64,000 nucleotides of DNA, taken from positions 1 through 64,000 of the forward strand of contig NZ_JAKILC010000004.1 in NCBI RefSeq assembly GCF_023283845.1. Direction: 5' to 3'. Origin of the DNA: Shewanella marinintestina (GTDB lineage Bacteria; Pseudomonadota; Gammaproteobacteria; Enterobacterales; Shewanellaceae). Below the pieces are notes generated by a model that was not told where the DNA came from, did no database searches, and was given only the letters and a program-made list of their open reading frames with translations. Each line of letters starts with the position of its first letter. Within the stretch, counting starts at the first letter, position 1. The position numbers and the translations under genes were made by a program. Below are positions 1 through 7,227 of the stretch, piece after piece.

Positions 1-117
1 TCTGGAAACCATAGAGTTGTGGCACCACCTGAATCCATTCCGAACTCAGAAGTGAAACGCAATATCGCCGATGGTAGTGTGGGGTCTCCCCATGTGAGAG
101 TAGGTCATTTCTAGGCA
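1..117 (+). rRNA. rrf: 5S ribosomal RNA, lacking about 2 nt at its 5' end
   Basis: The sequence has the conserved 5S core (CCGAACTCAGAAGTGAAACG and the later GATGGTAGTGTGGGG block). The first bases of the window pair with the TTTCTAGGC segment near 108-116 to close the terminal helix, so only one or two 5' nucleotides lie outside the window. It is the last gene of an rRNA operon whose 16S and 23S genes are upstream, out of view. The identification is secure; the exact 3' end is inferred from the helix. Confidence 0.96.
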
Positions 118-145
118 CCAATTTATTCTCGAAAGAGAAGCGAGA

Positions 146-175
146 AAGCCCGTTGCTAACGCAACGGGCTTTTTT
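146..175 (+). terminator. Rho-independent terminator of the rRNA operon
   Basis: A perfect 10-bp stem, AGCCCGTTGC and GCAACGGGCT, encloses the loop TAAC and runs straight into a T tract. It lies about 30 nt after the 5S 3' end, where an rRNA operon terminator is expected. Confidence 0.93.
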
Positions 176-471
176 CGTTTGTCTAGACTCTTTAATTACG
201 AGAATTGACCACTCGAACATGGGGAAGTAAAAAGTCTGAACCTAGTGTGGTTCAATATTCATGTGAAGTAAGACGAATCAAGCAGACTATTTTCATACCG
301 CCATTTATGACAAACTTTTAAAATATTTCGCTTAGTCAACTTCTTATGCTGATAAGTAGAAGTATTTTGTATTCTTGATATTTGGGTGTAAGTTTGTAGC
401 TACCAATGGCTAATGAAGAGCATTGTAAGAGCTCATTGGTCGACAATTCTTCAAAGGGTTAAGCTGATATC
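176..471. other. Intergenic region before the Ntn hydrolase gene
   Basis: About 295 bases with no credible coding frame on either strand. It must hold the promoter of the gene at 472, but I see no strong -35/-10 pair. A 7-bp inverted repeat, ACCAATG (402-408) and CATTGGT (434-440), could form a hairpin in the leader just upstream of the start. Nothing else stands out. Confidence 0.5.
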
Positions 472-1560
472 ATGAAAAAGACATTACTCACCTTAATACT
501 CGCTTCTACTTTTAGTTATGCAGCTAGTGCTTGTACCGGTATAACTTTATCAACCACAGCGAATGAACAGATCCAGGCTCGAACGATTGAATGGGGTCAT
601 AGCGATCTAAACAGCAAACTTATCGTTTCCCCCCGTAATCATCAATACACAGCAACTATGCCTGATCAACAGCAAGGACTAAGCTGGAACAGCAAATATG
701 GCTTTGCAGGGATCTCTGTCAGCGATGATCGTTTTATTGCTGAAGGTTTGAATGAAAAGGGACTAAGCGCAGGCTTATTTTATTTCCGCAATTACGGCTC
801 ACTTGCTAAGTATGATCCTAAACAAACTGCGGATAACATTACCGATATGGATTTTGTTCGTTGGATGCTAACGCAATTTGAAACGGTTGCAGAAGTCGAG
901 GCAGCATTAGGTAAAATTAAGATTGTCACTGTTTACTTTGATCAGCAAGGTAATCCATCACCGACAGCACATTGGCGAGTATCTGATAAGCAGGGTCACA
1001 GTATTGTGATTGAGATAATGGAGCACGGCAAAATCAATATCCATAAAAATACGGCTAAGGTACTAACTAACTCGCCCGACTATAGTTGGCAGGTCACAAA
1101 CCTTAACAATTATATCAACCTCCATCCCGGTATCAGTCCGCCACAAAAGATAAATGGCGTTGAGACACAATCCTTCGGGGTAGGCTCTAACTTTGTCGGC
1201 CTTCCTGGTGATATTTCACCACCATCTCGTTTTGTTCGCGCGGCTTTCTATGTCAATACTGCTCCGGTAATGGAAAATGCTCAACAAGCTGTTTCGCAAG
1301 CATTCCATATTTTGAACAACTTCGATATTCCAATAGGGAGCGAATTTAACAATAAGTCTCATATCCCTGATTTACCGAGTGCCACTCAGTGGACGTCAGT
1401 GATAGATCAAAGTAATGGACTCTTGTTTTATAAAACAATGCATAACAGTACAATTAAAAGAGTGGATCTTAATCAATTAGATTTTACGGCTAAGAGTGAA
1501 GTTAAACAAAAGTTAGACAGTGACCAGTTTAGCTTTCAAGAGGTGAGTGTAAACAGATAA
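472..1560 (+). CDS. Choloylglycine hydrolase-family Ntn hydrolase (linear amide C-N hydrolase), secreted
   Basis: A 362-residue protein of the penicillin V acylase / bile salt hydrolase family, which cleaves linear amide bonds using an N-terminal cysteine nucleophile. A clear Sec signal peptide covers residues 1-20 and ends ASA just before Cys21, so signal cleavage itself would expose the nucleophile (mature start CTGI). The RTIEW motif (Arg37, Glu40) matches the Arg and acidic substrate-pocket positions of the family; Gram-negative members often have Glu here. Length is normal. It stands alone, with a weak hairpin after the stop. The natural substrate cannot be read from the sequence: N-acyl-homoserine lactones, penicillin V or conjugated bile salts are all known for relatives. 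Family call firm, substrate unknown. Confidence 0.88.
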   Translation: MKKTLLTLILASTFSYAASACTGITLSTTANEQIQARTIEWGHSDLNSKLIVSPRNHQYTATMPDQQQGLSWNSKYGFAGISVSDDRFIAEGLNEKGLSAGLFYFRNYGSLAKYDPKQTADNITDMDFVRWMLTQFETVAEVEAALGKIKIVTVYFDQQGNPSPTAHWRVSDKQGHSIVIEIMEHGKINIHKNTAKVLTNSPDYSWQVTNLNNYINLHPGISPPQKINGVETQSFGVGSNFVGLPGDISPPSRFVRAAFYVNTAPVMENAQQAVSQAFHILNNFDIPIGSEFNNKSHIPDLPSATQWTSVIDQSNGLLFYKTMHNSTIKRVDLNQLDFTAKSEVKQKLDSDQFSFQEVSVNR

Positions 1561-1571
1561 CCGTTTATGAC

Positions 1572-1595
1572 GCCTCCAGAGCTTTTGGGGGCTTT
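1572..1595. terminator. Weak hairpin between convergent genes
   Basis: A 7-bp stem (GCCTCCA with TGGGGGC, one G-U pair) with a 7-nt loop, followed by only TTTG. It lies 11 nt past the stop of the hydrolase gene and in front of the converging gene end at 1606. It is a plausible but poor terminator because the T tract is short. Confidence 0.45.
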
Positions 1596-1605
1596 GTTGC
1601 CCTAG

Positions 1606-2040
1606 CTAGAAACCTCTATGCTTCCAAAAAGCATCAATCTTGTCTTGCTCATCATTCATATGCACTTTAAAGGTCTTTTCGGCAACCACCTTGCCTTTGA
1701 GTTCTAACGTCATTCGCCAGTTACCGACTTTGTTATGTTCAGGAGCCCAGATGGTGTCGCCTAAATAGAACTTCCAATCGTTTGATTGAACGAATACTTC
1801 GCCTTCAAAAGGTGGGCGAACATTACCCTTATCGTCGGGGATATTAGGGTGATAAATGCAATATCTTAGCTTTTGGTTTTTAGCTTTTTTGATGTGAGCG
1901 ATAAAACCGAATTCGATATCGATTTCAGCTGGAACATGCACCGTGGCTTTTAATTGCCGTGGCAAGTCATCACTTGCATCATCCCACTGGGTGAATATTC
2001 CGCTGCGGATAATACTTATATTAGGTTTGAGTTTGGACAC
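1606..2040 (-). CDS. DUF3859 domain-containing protein
   Basis: A 144-residue soluble protein with no signal peptide or membrane segment. The central blocks, including AEIDIEFGF, LRYCIYHP, WKFYLGDTIWAPE and GNWRM, match what I recall of the DUF3859 family, which fills nearly the whole chain. The start codon is GTG (reverse complement of CAC at 2038-2040) with only a weak upstream purine stretch. It stands as a single gene, convergent with the Ntn hydrolase and divergent from the DsbA-like gene. The function of the family is not known and nothing nearby suggests one. Confidence 0.7.
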   Translation of the reverse strand: MSKLKPNISIIRSGIFTQWDDASDDLPRQLKATVHVPAEIDIEFGFIAHIKKAKNQKLRYCIYHPNIPDDKGNVRPPFEGEVFVQSNDWKFYLGDTIWAPEHNKVGNWRMTLELKGKVVAEKTFKVHMNDEQDKIDAFWKHRGF

Positions 2041-2224
2041 TGCTTGTCTTTTTGCTAATGGCTATATTGGTAGAATACTTAAACTTGCTTAGCTTTTCAT
2101 GCTTTACCTATATCAGTGTAAAGTTGATGGTTTCAATTGTTATCATTTTTGTGGTGCCAATGGCTAGACTTTTTTGTCTGCCTAGGTAGTCTAAGGAATA
2201 TATTGTAGTTAAAGAAATCATTTC

Positions 2225-2851
2225 ATGAACTTGGCAATTCTTTATTATGTTTACGACCCTATGTGTAGTTGGTGTTGGGGCTATAGACCTGCTTGGTCCG
2301 CATTACAAACTCAGTTAGCACAAGTTTACCCTGAGCTTAAAGTTGAATATCGATTAGGTGGTTTGGCGCCGGATACTGATGAACCTATGGCTAACGATAT
2401 GCAGGAGTTGTTAAAGCAAACCTGGAGCAAGATCTCTCAGCAACTAGGTACAGAGTTTAATTTTGATTTTTGGCAGCAAAATGAGCCTAGACGCTCAACT
2501 TACCCTGCTTGCCGTGCAACCTTGATTGCACGGGAACAAGGTTTAGAGAAAGAGATGCTGCTGGCTATCCAGCAGGCATATTATCTTGAGGCTAAGAACC
2601 CTTCTGATGATAGAACCTTAATAGAGCTTGCAAGTAATCTAGGAATAAGTGCCGAGCTTTTTGCTAAAGCGTTAACAAGTGAAGTCGTAGAGGCTAATTT
2701 GCTAGAAGAAATTAATCGCACGCGTCATCTGCCTTTGCAAGGCTTTCCTTCACTGGTGTTATTAGTTAACGGTGAGCTCTATTTAATTGATATTGATTAT
2801 ACTGACGCGAGTAAGAGCTTTGAACAAATCAGTCATTTAGTTTCCAATTAG
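2225..2851 (+). CDS. DsbA-family thioredoxin-fold protein (COG3531-like)
   Basis: A 208-residue protein with the thioredoxin-fold active site CSWC at residues 14-17, directly after a first beta strand (YYVYDPMCSWCWG), and a late cis-proline-type region, QGFPSLVLLVNGELY. This arrangement fits the DsbA-like family also annotated as FrnE/2-hydroxychromene-2-carboxylate isomerase relatives. It has no signal peptide, so unlike true DsbA it probably acts in the cytoplasm as a thiol oxidoreductase or chaperone. The upstream Shine-Dalgarno is poor. Its end is 30 bp from a convergent gene. Family call strong; physiological partner unknown. Confidence 0.82.
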   Translation: MNLAILYYVYDPMCSWCWGYRPAWSALQTQLAQVYPELKVEYRLGGLAPDTDEPMANDMQELLKQTWSKISQQLGTEFNFDFWQQNEPRRSTYPACRATLIAREQGLEKEMLLAIQQAYYLEAKNPSDDRTLIELASNLGISAELFAKALTSEVVEANLLEEINRTRHLPLQGFPSLVLLVNGELYLIDIDYTDASKSFEQISHLVSN

Positions 2852-2881
2852 TCATATCACAGGGTTGGATGTATCCGCAAT

Positions 2882-3235
2882 TTACTCAATACAATTAACC
2901 TTGTTTTCACTATCGACAATTAGCTCTAGTACTTTCATGTATTGATCGTGAGTCACGCTGCCACACTGGCCGTTTAAATAGGCACCTGAGGATAAACGAA
3001 TTTGATAGGCATACTCGCCGTCAGCTTGGTCTGTCTTGTAGTGAATTCGCATAGTTTCTGTTGGCGCGATATTATCAAACACTAAGCGATTACTAGGTAA
3101 GTTGACTTCGACACGAGTTAAGATTTGTCCTGATTGGTTCACAATCTTAACGCTTGGCATCATAAATAGGTAAATATGATAGCCAATAAATAAGAGTAAG
3201 CTTGTGACGATAAAAATGATTAGGCTCGTGCGCAT
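2882..3235 (-). CDS. Hypothetical protein with N-terminal membrane anchor
   Basis: A 117-residue protein with one hydrophobic segment at residues 5-27 and a short positively charged N-terminus, followed by a roughly 90-residue domain rich in beta-type sequence and expected outside the membrane. Two cysteines (in NGQCGS and KVNCIE) could form a disulfide. A good AAGGA ribosome site precedes the ATG. I do not recognise a family. It is monocistronic, convergent with the DsbA-like gene; an extracytoplasmic domain with paired Cys next to a thiol oxidoreductase is suggestive at most. Confidence 0.6.
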   Translation of the reverse strand: MRTSLIIFIVTSLLLFIGYHIYLFMMPSVKIVNQSGQILTRVEVNLPSNRLVFDNIAPTETMRIHYKTDQADGEYAYQIRLSSGAYLNGQCGSVTHDQYMKVLELIVDSENKVNCIE

Positions 3236-3345
3236 TCCTTGTCCTTATTTATGACTAACTGCCAAGCGAATTTTAATCGATGTTTGCTAAGTATAGAAAA
3301 AAGCTCGAAAACTTCCTGTTATTTACTCGCTGTTTTTATCTGTAA

Positions 3346-4008
3346 TCAACCGCGAGTGATCGTGAGATCTGAAATATAACCATGAGCTGTGCTTTGTAAG
3401 GCTTGCTTTAACATACCAGCCGCTTCATCTGCAGCCATAAAACTATTGGTATCTGTTTGTTTACCACTGGTTGGCCAGAAATCAGTATCCATACCGCCGG
3501 GGTATACTGCAATTAGCTTCATTGGGCTGGACTTTAGCTCCAAACGTACGGATTCTATCAAGCCTTTTACCGCCCATTTTACTGCGCAATATGTTGACTC
3601 TTCAGCTTTGGCTGCCAATGCTGCGGTAGACATAACTATCACCACTGTGACAGCTTGATCCTTGTAGCGTTTAACGGCTTCTCGCAACACTAAAATAGCT
3701 GAGGTGAGGTTGTTATCAATTAGCGTCTTGATAGCGTCAGGAGACTGATTCTCGATTGGACCAAAGTAACCACTTCCAGCACAATGAATGATCATGTTTG
3801 GTGTGCTTGGTAAGGCGTCAAATAGCTGCGTAACCGCTTGCCCGTCGCTTAAATCGCAAACATAGGAATTAATAGGACGTTTAATTGATTCCGCAACTTG
3901 TTCTAAACGTTCAGCATTACGCCCTGTAATCGCAATATCATCTTGCTCGGCATAAAGTTGAGCTAAAGAAGCTCCTAAACCACTGCTAGCGCCGGTAATT
4001 AATATCAT
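3346..4008 (-). CDS. Short-chain dehydrogenase/reductase (SDR) family oxidoreductase
   Basis: A 220-residue classical SDR. The NAD(P)-binding TGASSGLG motif is at residues 5-12, the HCAGSG loop near 75-80, the catalytic Ser in the MST block near 127, and the YxxxK pair is Tyr140 and Lys144. Its length is at the short end for classical SDRs, fitting small stand-alone members. The RITGR stretch after the second strand favours NADPH. It is the last gene of the leftward run arfB-aroQ-accB-like-SDR, 82 bp after the accB-like stop, so cotranscription is possible. Substrate unknown. Confidence 0.85.
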   Translation of the reverse strand: MILITGASSGLGASLAQLYAEQDDIAITGRNAERLEQVAESIKRPINSYVCDLSDGQAVTQLFDALPSTPNMIIHCAGSGYFGPIENQSPDAIKTLIDNNLTSAILVLREAVKRYKDQAVTVVIVMSTAALAAKAEESTYCAVKWAVKGLIESVRLELKSSPMKLIAVYPGGMDTDFWPTSGKQTDTNSFMAADEAAGMLKQALQSTAHGYISDLTITRG

Positions 4009-4090
4009 TGCATTAGAGTCCTTTATTGAAGCTTGTTCAGCCGAATATTTAGATTGGTATAGCTAACCACTGGGTTGATCGTTTTCGTTA

Positions 4091-4555
4091 TTATTCGATT
4101 TCGATTAGCGGCTGTTCAAAATCAATAGCTTGTCCGTCATCAACTAAAATGGCACTAATCACACCGTCTTTATCAGCTGCAATACGGTTACTCATAGTCA
4201 TAGCGTCAATGATACAAACGATATCGCCAGCCTTCACGGTTTGACCCACATGGCAAAGTGGAGCTTGGCTTTGTTTATCGATTAAATAAACTGTGCCGAC
4301 CATAGGCGAGATCAGCTGGTGTGGCTCATCGTCGATATCGTTATTGTCTGAATCACTATTATGTTTGATTTGTTGGCTAGGTATTGCTGCTGCAACGCTA
4401 CTTGCTGGGGCAAGGTAAGTCTGGTTATTAGCTTGTATCGGCACTGGGCTATGCCGGCAAATACGCACAGACTCTTCGCCTTCTTTTATTTCAAGCTCTG
4501 CAATATCTGACTCTTGTACCAGCTCAATAAGCTTTTTTATTTTACGAATATCCAT
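4091..4555 (-). CDS. accB: AccB (BCCP)-like protein lacking the biotinylation lysine
   Basis: A 154-residue relative of the biotin carboxyl carrier protein of acetyl-CoA carboxylase. The N-terminus (MDIRKIKKLIELVQ, then ELEIKEGEESVRI) is the standard BCCP start, followed by a Ser/Gln-rich linker and a complete biotinyl domain beginning SPMVGT, including the thumb-like insertion. The site that should read AMKM reads AMTM: the codon is ACT at the position of the biotin-accepting Lys, two base changes away from a Lys codon, and the next residues are SN rather than MN. It therefore cannot be biotinylated at the normal place. I start it at 4555, where family alignment begins; a longer frame upstream overlaps aroQ and is not BCCP-like. 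No accC follows. It may be a regulatory or decoy paralogue, or decaying; the frame is intact. Confidence 0.85.
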   Translation of the reverse strand: MDIRKIKKLIELVQESDIAELEIKEGEESVRICRHSPVPIQANNQTYLAPASSVAAAIPSQQIKHNSDSDNNDIDDEPHQLISPMVGTVYLIDKQSQAPLCHVGQTVKAGDIVCIIDAMTMSNRIAADKDGVISAILVDDGQAIDFEQPLIEIE

Positions 4556-4569
4556 TGGGTAAGCTGACC

Positions 4570-5022
4570 TTAATGTTTGTCTGTGGAATGTAAACGGGCA
4601 ATGGCTGCTTGCAGAGCAAATTGGTAGCCTTGGGCGCCTAATCCACAAATCACGCCGATGGCTTTATCTGAAAAGTAAGAATGATGGCGGAACGGTTCGC
4701 GACTATGCACGTTAGAAAGGTGCACTTCAATAAAGGGGATCGCTACACCAAGTAATGCATCTCGCAGTGCCACACTGGTATGGGTAAAAGCCGCTGGGTT
4801 GATAATCACCATGTCGGCATCACTGTTGTGAATCGCCTCAATCAATAAATGTTCTGCATTGGATTGAATATGCTCAAGCTCCACATTGGATTGGGCTGCA
4901 CTTTGCTTAAGGTCATCGACAATTTGCTCAAGGGTATGGTGGCCGTAATGACCAGGCTCACGACGGCCGAGTAAATTTAAATTAGGACCATTAACGAGTA
5001 AGATTTTTGTTTGGCTGCTCAT
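4570..5022 (-). CDS. aroQ: Type II 3-dehydroquinate dehydratase
   Basis: A 150-residue type II dehydroquinase, third enzyme of the shikimate pathway, acting in the cytoplasm as a dodecamer. The family motifs are intact: GPNLNLLG with REPxxYG carrying the catalytic Arg and Tyr, [15 protein letters not shown], and [17 protein letters not shown] with the catalytic His and Arg. The start at 5022 is set by an AAGGGA ribosome site six bases upstream and by the family's usual beginning. It is followed after 14 bp by the accB-like gene, whose ribosome site overlaps the aroQ stop. In many proteobacteria aroQ heads aroQ-accB-accC; here accC is missing and accB is altered, so this looks like a duplicated copy of that operon head. 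The enzyme itself appears functional. Confidence 0.95.
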   Translation of the reverse strand: MSSQTKILLVNGPNLNLLGRREPGHYGHHTLEQIVDDLKQSAAQSNVELEHIQSNAEHLLIEAIHNSDADMVIINPAAFTHTSVALRDALLGVAIPFIEVHLSNVHSREPFRHHSYFSDKAIGVICGLGAQGYQFALQAAIARLHSTDKH

Positions 5023-5150
5023 GACTATTCCCTTGGTGTACTTAAGTGCACGCAATCGCGCTAATATCGTTTTGATTTCAACAAATAATCAGTCATTTGT
5101 CGATTGCTGTAGCGCGAAAGATAAAATGACTAAGGCATTTGGACTTAGTG

Positions 5151-5573
5151 CTAAAAACTGCTTTTGTTCTGTCTTAGTGCTTTGGTGGCACCTTTTTGCT
5201 TTTTTGCATCGACTCGGCGGCGTTGGCTACCTTTAGTCGGCTTGGTTGCGATGCGTTTTTTCTGCACCGCATTTACGCTTACGACTAAGGCGATAAACTG
5301 CTCTAATGCTGTTTGGCGATTAAAATCTTGGCTTCGGCTTTGCTGACATTTAATGATGATTTTGCCACTTTTAGTAATACGGTGATCAGCCTTAGCGAGC
5401 AAGCGCTGCTGATAGTACTCTGGCAAAGAAGAGTTTTTGATATCGAATATCAACTGGGCAGCTGTAGAGACTTTATTGAGGTGCTGACCTCCTGCGCCAC
5501 TAGAGCGGATAAATTGCCACTCAAGTTCGCTGTCTTGAATTGATACTGAGTTTGATATTTTTATGGTTGCCAA
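5151..5573 (-). CDS. arfB: Alternative ribosome-rescue factor / peptidyl-tRNA hydrolase ArfB
   Basis: A 140-residue class I release-factor-like protein (YaeJ). The catalytic GGQ motif lies at residues 28-30 in SSGAGGQHLNKVST, and the C-terminal tail is Lys/Arg-rich (KPTKGSQRRR, DAKKQKGATKALRQNK), as in ArfB, where it enters the empty mRNA channel of stalled ribosomes. The stop-codon-recognition domain of true release factors is absent, as expected. The start is TTG (CAA at 5571-5573 on the plus strand) with an AGGCG site 8 nt upstream. It lies 128 bp upstream of aroQ on the same strand. Confidence 0.93.
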   Translation of the reverse strand: MATIKISNSVSIQDSELEWQFIRSSGAGGQHLNKVSTAAQLIFDIKNSSLPEYYQQRLLAKADHRITKSGKIIIKCQQSRSQDFNRQTALEQFIALVVSVNAVQKKRIATKPTKGSQRRRVDAKKQKGATKALRQNKSSF

Positions 5574-5753
5574 AGCAGTACGCCTAATAATTGGTGGTTT
5601 ACCTAACGCAAAACTAGGCGTAGGCTTTTAATCCTTTGCTCAATATTAACAGACTTTTAGCCGAAATAAGGGCGCGGTCCACTTTTCCTTCATGGCGGGT
5701 TTGCTATTATCAAGCAATGTTCCTCTCTAAATTGAGCATTATGGAGACAGAGT

Positions 5754-6113
5754 ATGCTGTGTAAGATCCCTGATATAACGGCTGATGTGATTAGCTTATT
5801 TGCCAGCGGCCGTTTATCTACAGAAGATTACGGGCAGATCATGCAGCCGCTAATTGAGCGTTGTCGTGACGATAACGCTAAGATTTGTATCTACGTTGAA
5901 GCCGATGTCTTGCTCGAAGGCTGGCAACAAGAGTCATTAGCGGGCAGTGGTGAAGTGCAATTACCCAATTTTGACGCCCTTGTACTTGTAGGTGGCCCTG
6001 ACTGGTTCGGTAATGCTGTAAGGTTAATGGGCCCATTTATGCAAGGTGAGGTCGCTTGGTACCCACTAGAGCAAAAAGAGTCTGCAATAGAGTGGATTGC
6101 AGCAAGAACTTAA
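5754..6113 (+). CDS. STAS/SEC14 (SpoIIAA-like) domain protein
   Basis: A 119-residue cytoplasmic protein with the pattern of the SpoIIAA-like family: a short strand, a helix with LSTEDYGQIMQPLIE, a strand around KICIYVEAD, the loop FDALVLVGGPDWF, and a final WYPLEQKESAIEWI segment. Members are about 120 residues, so it is full length. A GGAG site precedes the ATG. It is followed by a small lipoprotein gene on the same strand 62 bp on. Function of these stand-alone domains is not defined; binding of lipid or nucleotide is only a possibility from the fold. Confidence 0.72.
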   Translation: MLCKIPDITADVISLFASGRLSTEDYGQIMQPLIERCRDDNAKICIYVEADVLLEGWQQESLAGSGEVQLPNFDALVLVGGPDWFGNAVRLMGPFMQGEVAWYPLEQKESAIEWIAART

Positions 6114-6175
6114 TTCGAATCTTGTTATAATCCAGTAAAATATATTTTTAGTCATCGTAATAGAAGGATTTACCA

Positions 6176-6352
6176 ATGTCGTTATCTAAGCTCTCAGGGT
6201 TGTCGTTAGTGTGTGCATTAGTGTTTGGCTTGAGTGCCTGTGCCCCAGAAGTTGGCAGCGAAGCCTGGTGTAAGCAGATGAAAGAAAAGCCGTCTGGTGA
6301 CTGGTCTGCTAACGAAGCGACTGATTACGCTAAGCACTGCGTTTTTAAATAA
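6176..6352 (+). CDS. Small DUF3012-type lipoprotein
   Basis: A 58-residue reading frame with a strong GAAGGA ribosome site 7 nt before its ATG. Residues 1-21 form a lipoprotein signal ending in the lipobox LSAC (Cys22). The mature part begins CAPEVGSEAWC and continues through GDWSANEATDYAKHC, which is the pattern I associate with the DUF3012 family of tiny proteobacterial lipoproteins. Two further Cys (32 and 55) may form a disulfide. Role unknown; it probably sits at the outer or inner membrane facing the periplasm. It is easily missed because of its size. Confidence 0.82.
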   Translation: MSLSKLSGLSLVCALVFGLSACAPEVGSEAWCKQMKEKPSGDWSANEATDYAKHCVFK

Positions 6353-6504
6353 TAATTTCTTTATCAGGCCTAAATTTAAAATGAGACCAAGTTCACTAAG
6401 GGCTCTATAAAATCTTGTTTGCAGTGAACTTTTGTTTATGATGCGGGTCTGATTTGCTACAAAGTATCAATGTTTACACTTTTACATTAATCGATAGGTG
6501 AATT

Positions 6505-6945
6505 TTGCGTCTATTTACTCCTCAATCTCTGTATAAAATGGCAGCTGTATTAATTGCTGTTGTTGTACTGCAATTCGCAGGCGGCAACCTAGGCATGCAT
6601 CAGTTACATTTAGGAGATCATGAAGAAGAGAGCGCACCTCACCCACATATTCAATTTACTGCTGACGTTACCACGTTATCGCAGTGTGTAGATTGCGCTT
6701 GTGCCTTTGACTCGATTATTGACAGTGCAGCAGCGGATGTCGAGCCACATAGCCACACCGTTGCGAAAACCGAATCAAAAAGCTTTGATCTTTGTTTAGA
6801 TTGTCCTTGTCATGGTGGCCATGTAACCGCCATGTCTACAGTGTCAATTGTGCCTTCAGTGCCTGTGAGTGACGCACTTACCAGTATTGATGGACAGTAT
6901 TTACCTCCAGAGCAACTTCCAGACTATCGCCCTCCAATCGTTTAA
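6505..6945 (+). CDS. Cys/His-rich exported protein preceding the metal-efflux genes
   Basis: A 146-residue protein starting at TTG, five bases after an AGGTG site. A hydrophobic segment at residues 11-28 acts as signal or anchor. The remainder has His clusters (MHQLHLGDHEE, PHPHI, PHSH) and two nearly identical cysteine motifs, CVDCAC at 61-66 and CLDCPCHGGH at 97-106. This is a metal-ligand pattern, and the gene sits about 280 bp upstream of a complete HME-RND efflux set, so a periplasmic metal-binding or metal-sensing role for the efflux system is a reasonable inference. I do not know a named family. No CxxC maturation or catalytic motif suggests an enzyme. Confidence 0.7.
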   Translation: MRLFTPQSLYKMAAVLIAVVVLQFAGGNLGMHQLHLGDHEEESAPHPHIQFTADVTTLSQCVDCACAFDSIIDSAAADVEPHSHTVAKTESKSFDLCLDCPCHGGHVTAMSTVSIVPSVPVSDALTSIDGQYLPPEQLPDYRPPIV

Positions 6946-7227
6946 CCCTTAAGAGGTTGAAGTTGGCAAGATTTTACATCTTTGCTTGAATGGCATTGCT
7001 GCCTTAACTTCCGCTTCGCTAAATCTTTATTTAATCACCGTGTATTTATTGCATCGCTGCTTTTAGCTCAATTTTTCTTGGGTATTAACTGGCTGCACCT
7101 GCAATGTTTACGCGACTGTTATATTGATTTGTACCCAGGCAATATCACGTAAAAGTCCGTCTTATGTTTAGCCTAAGGTCTGGCTAATAGCCATGACTTC
7201 GTGATAGCCGGGTCGATAGGATCCGCG

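Noticed and set aside
4556..4648. Upstream extension of the accB-like reading frame by 31 codons
   Set aside because: It overlaps aroQ, is not BCCP-like, and the family-typical start MDIRKIKK is at 4555.
6958..7155. An open frame of about 58 codons with a hydrophobic segment between the Cys/His-rich gene and the TolC-type gene
   Set aside because: It has no ATG or GTG start, no ribosome site, and no recognisable product; it is probably untranslated leader or decayed sequence.
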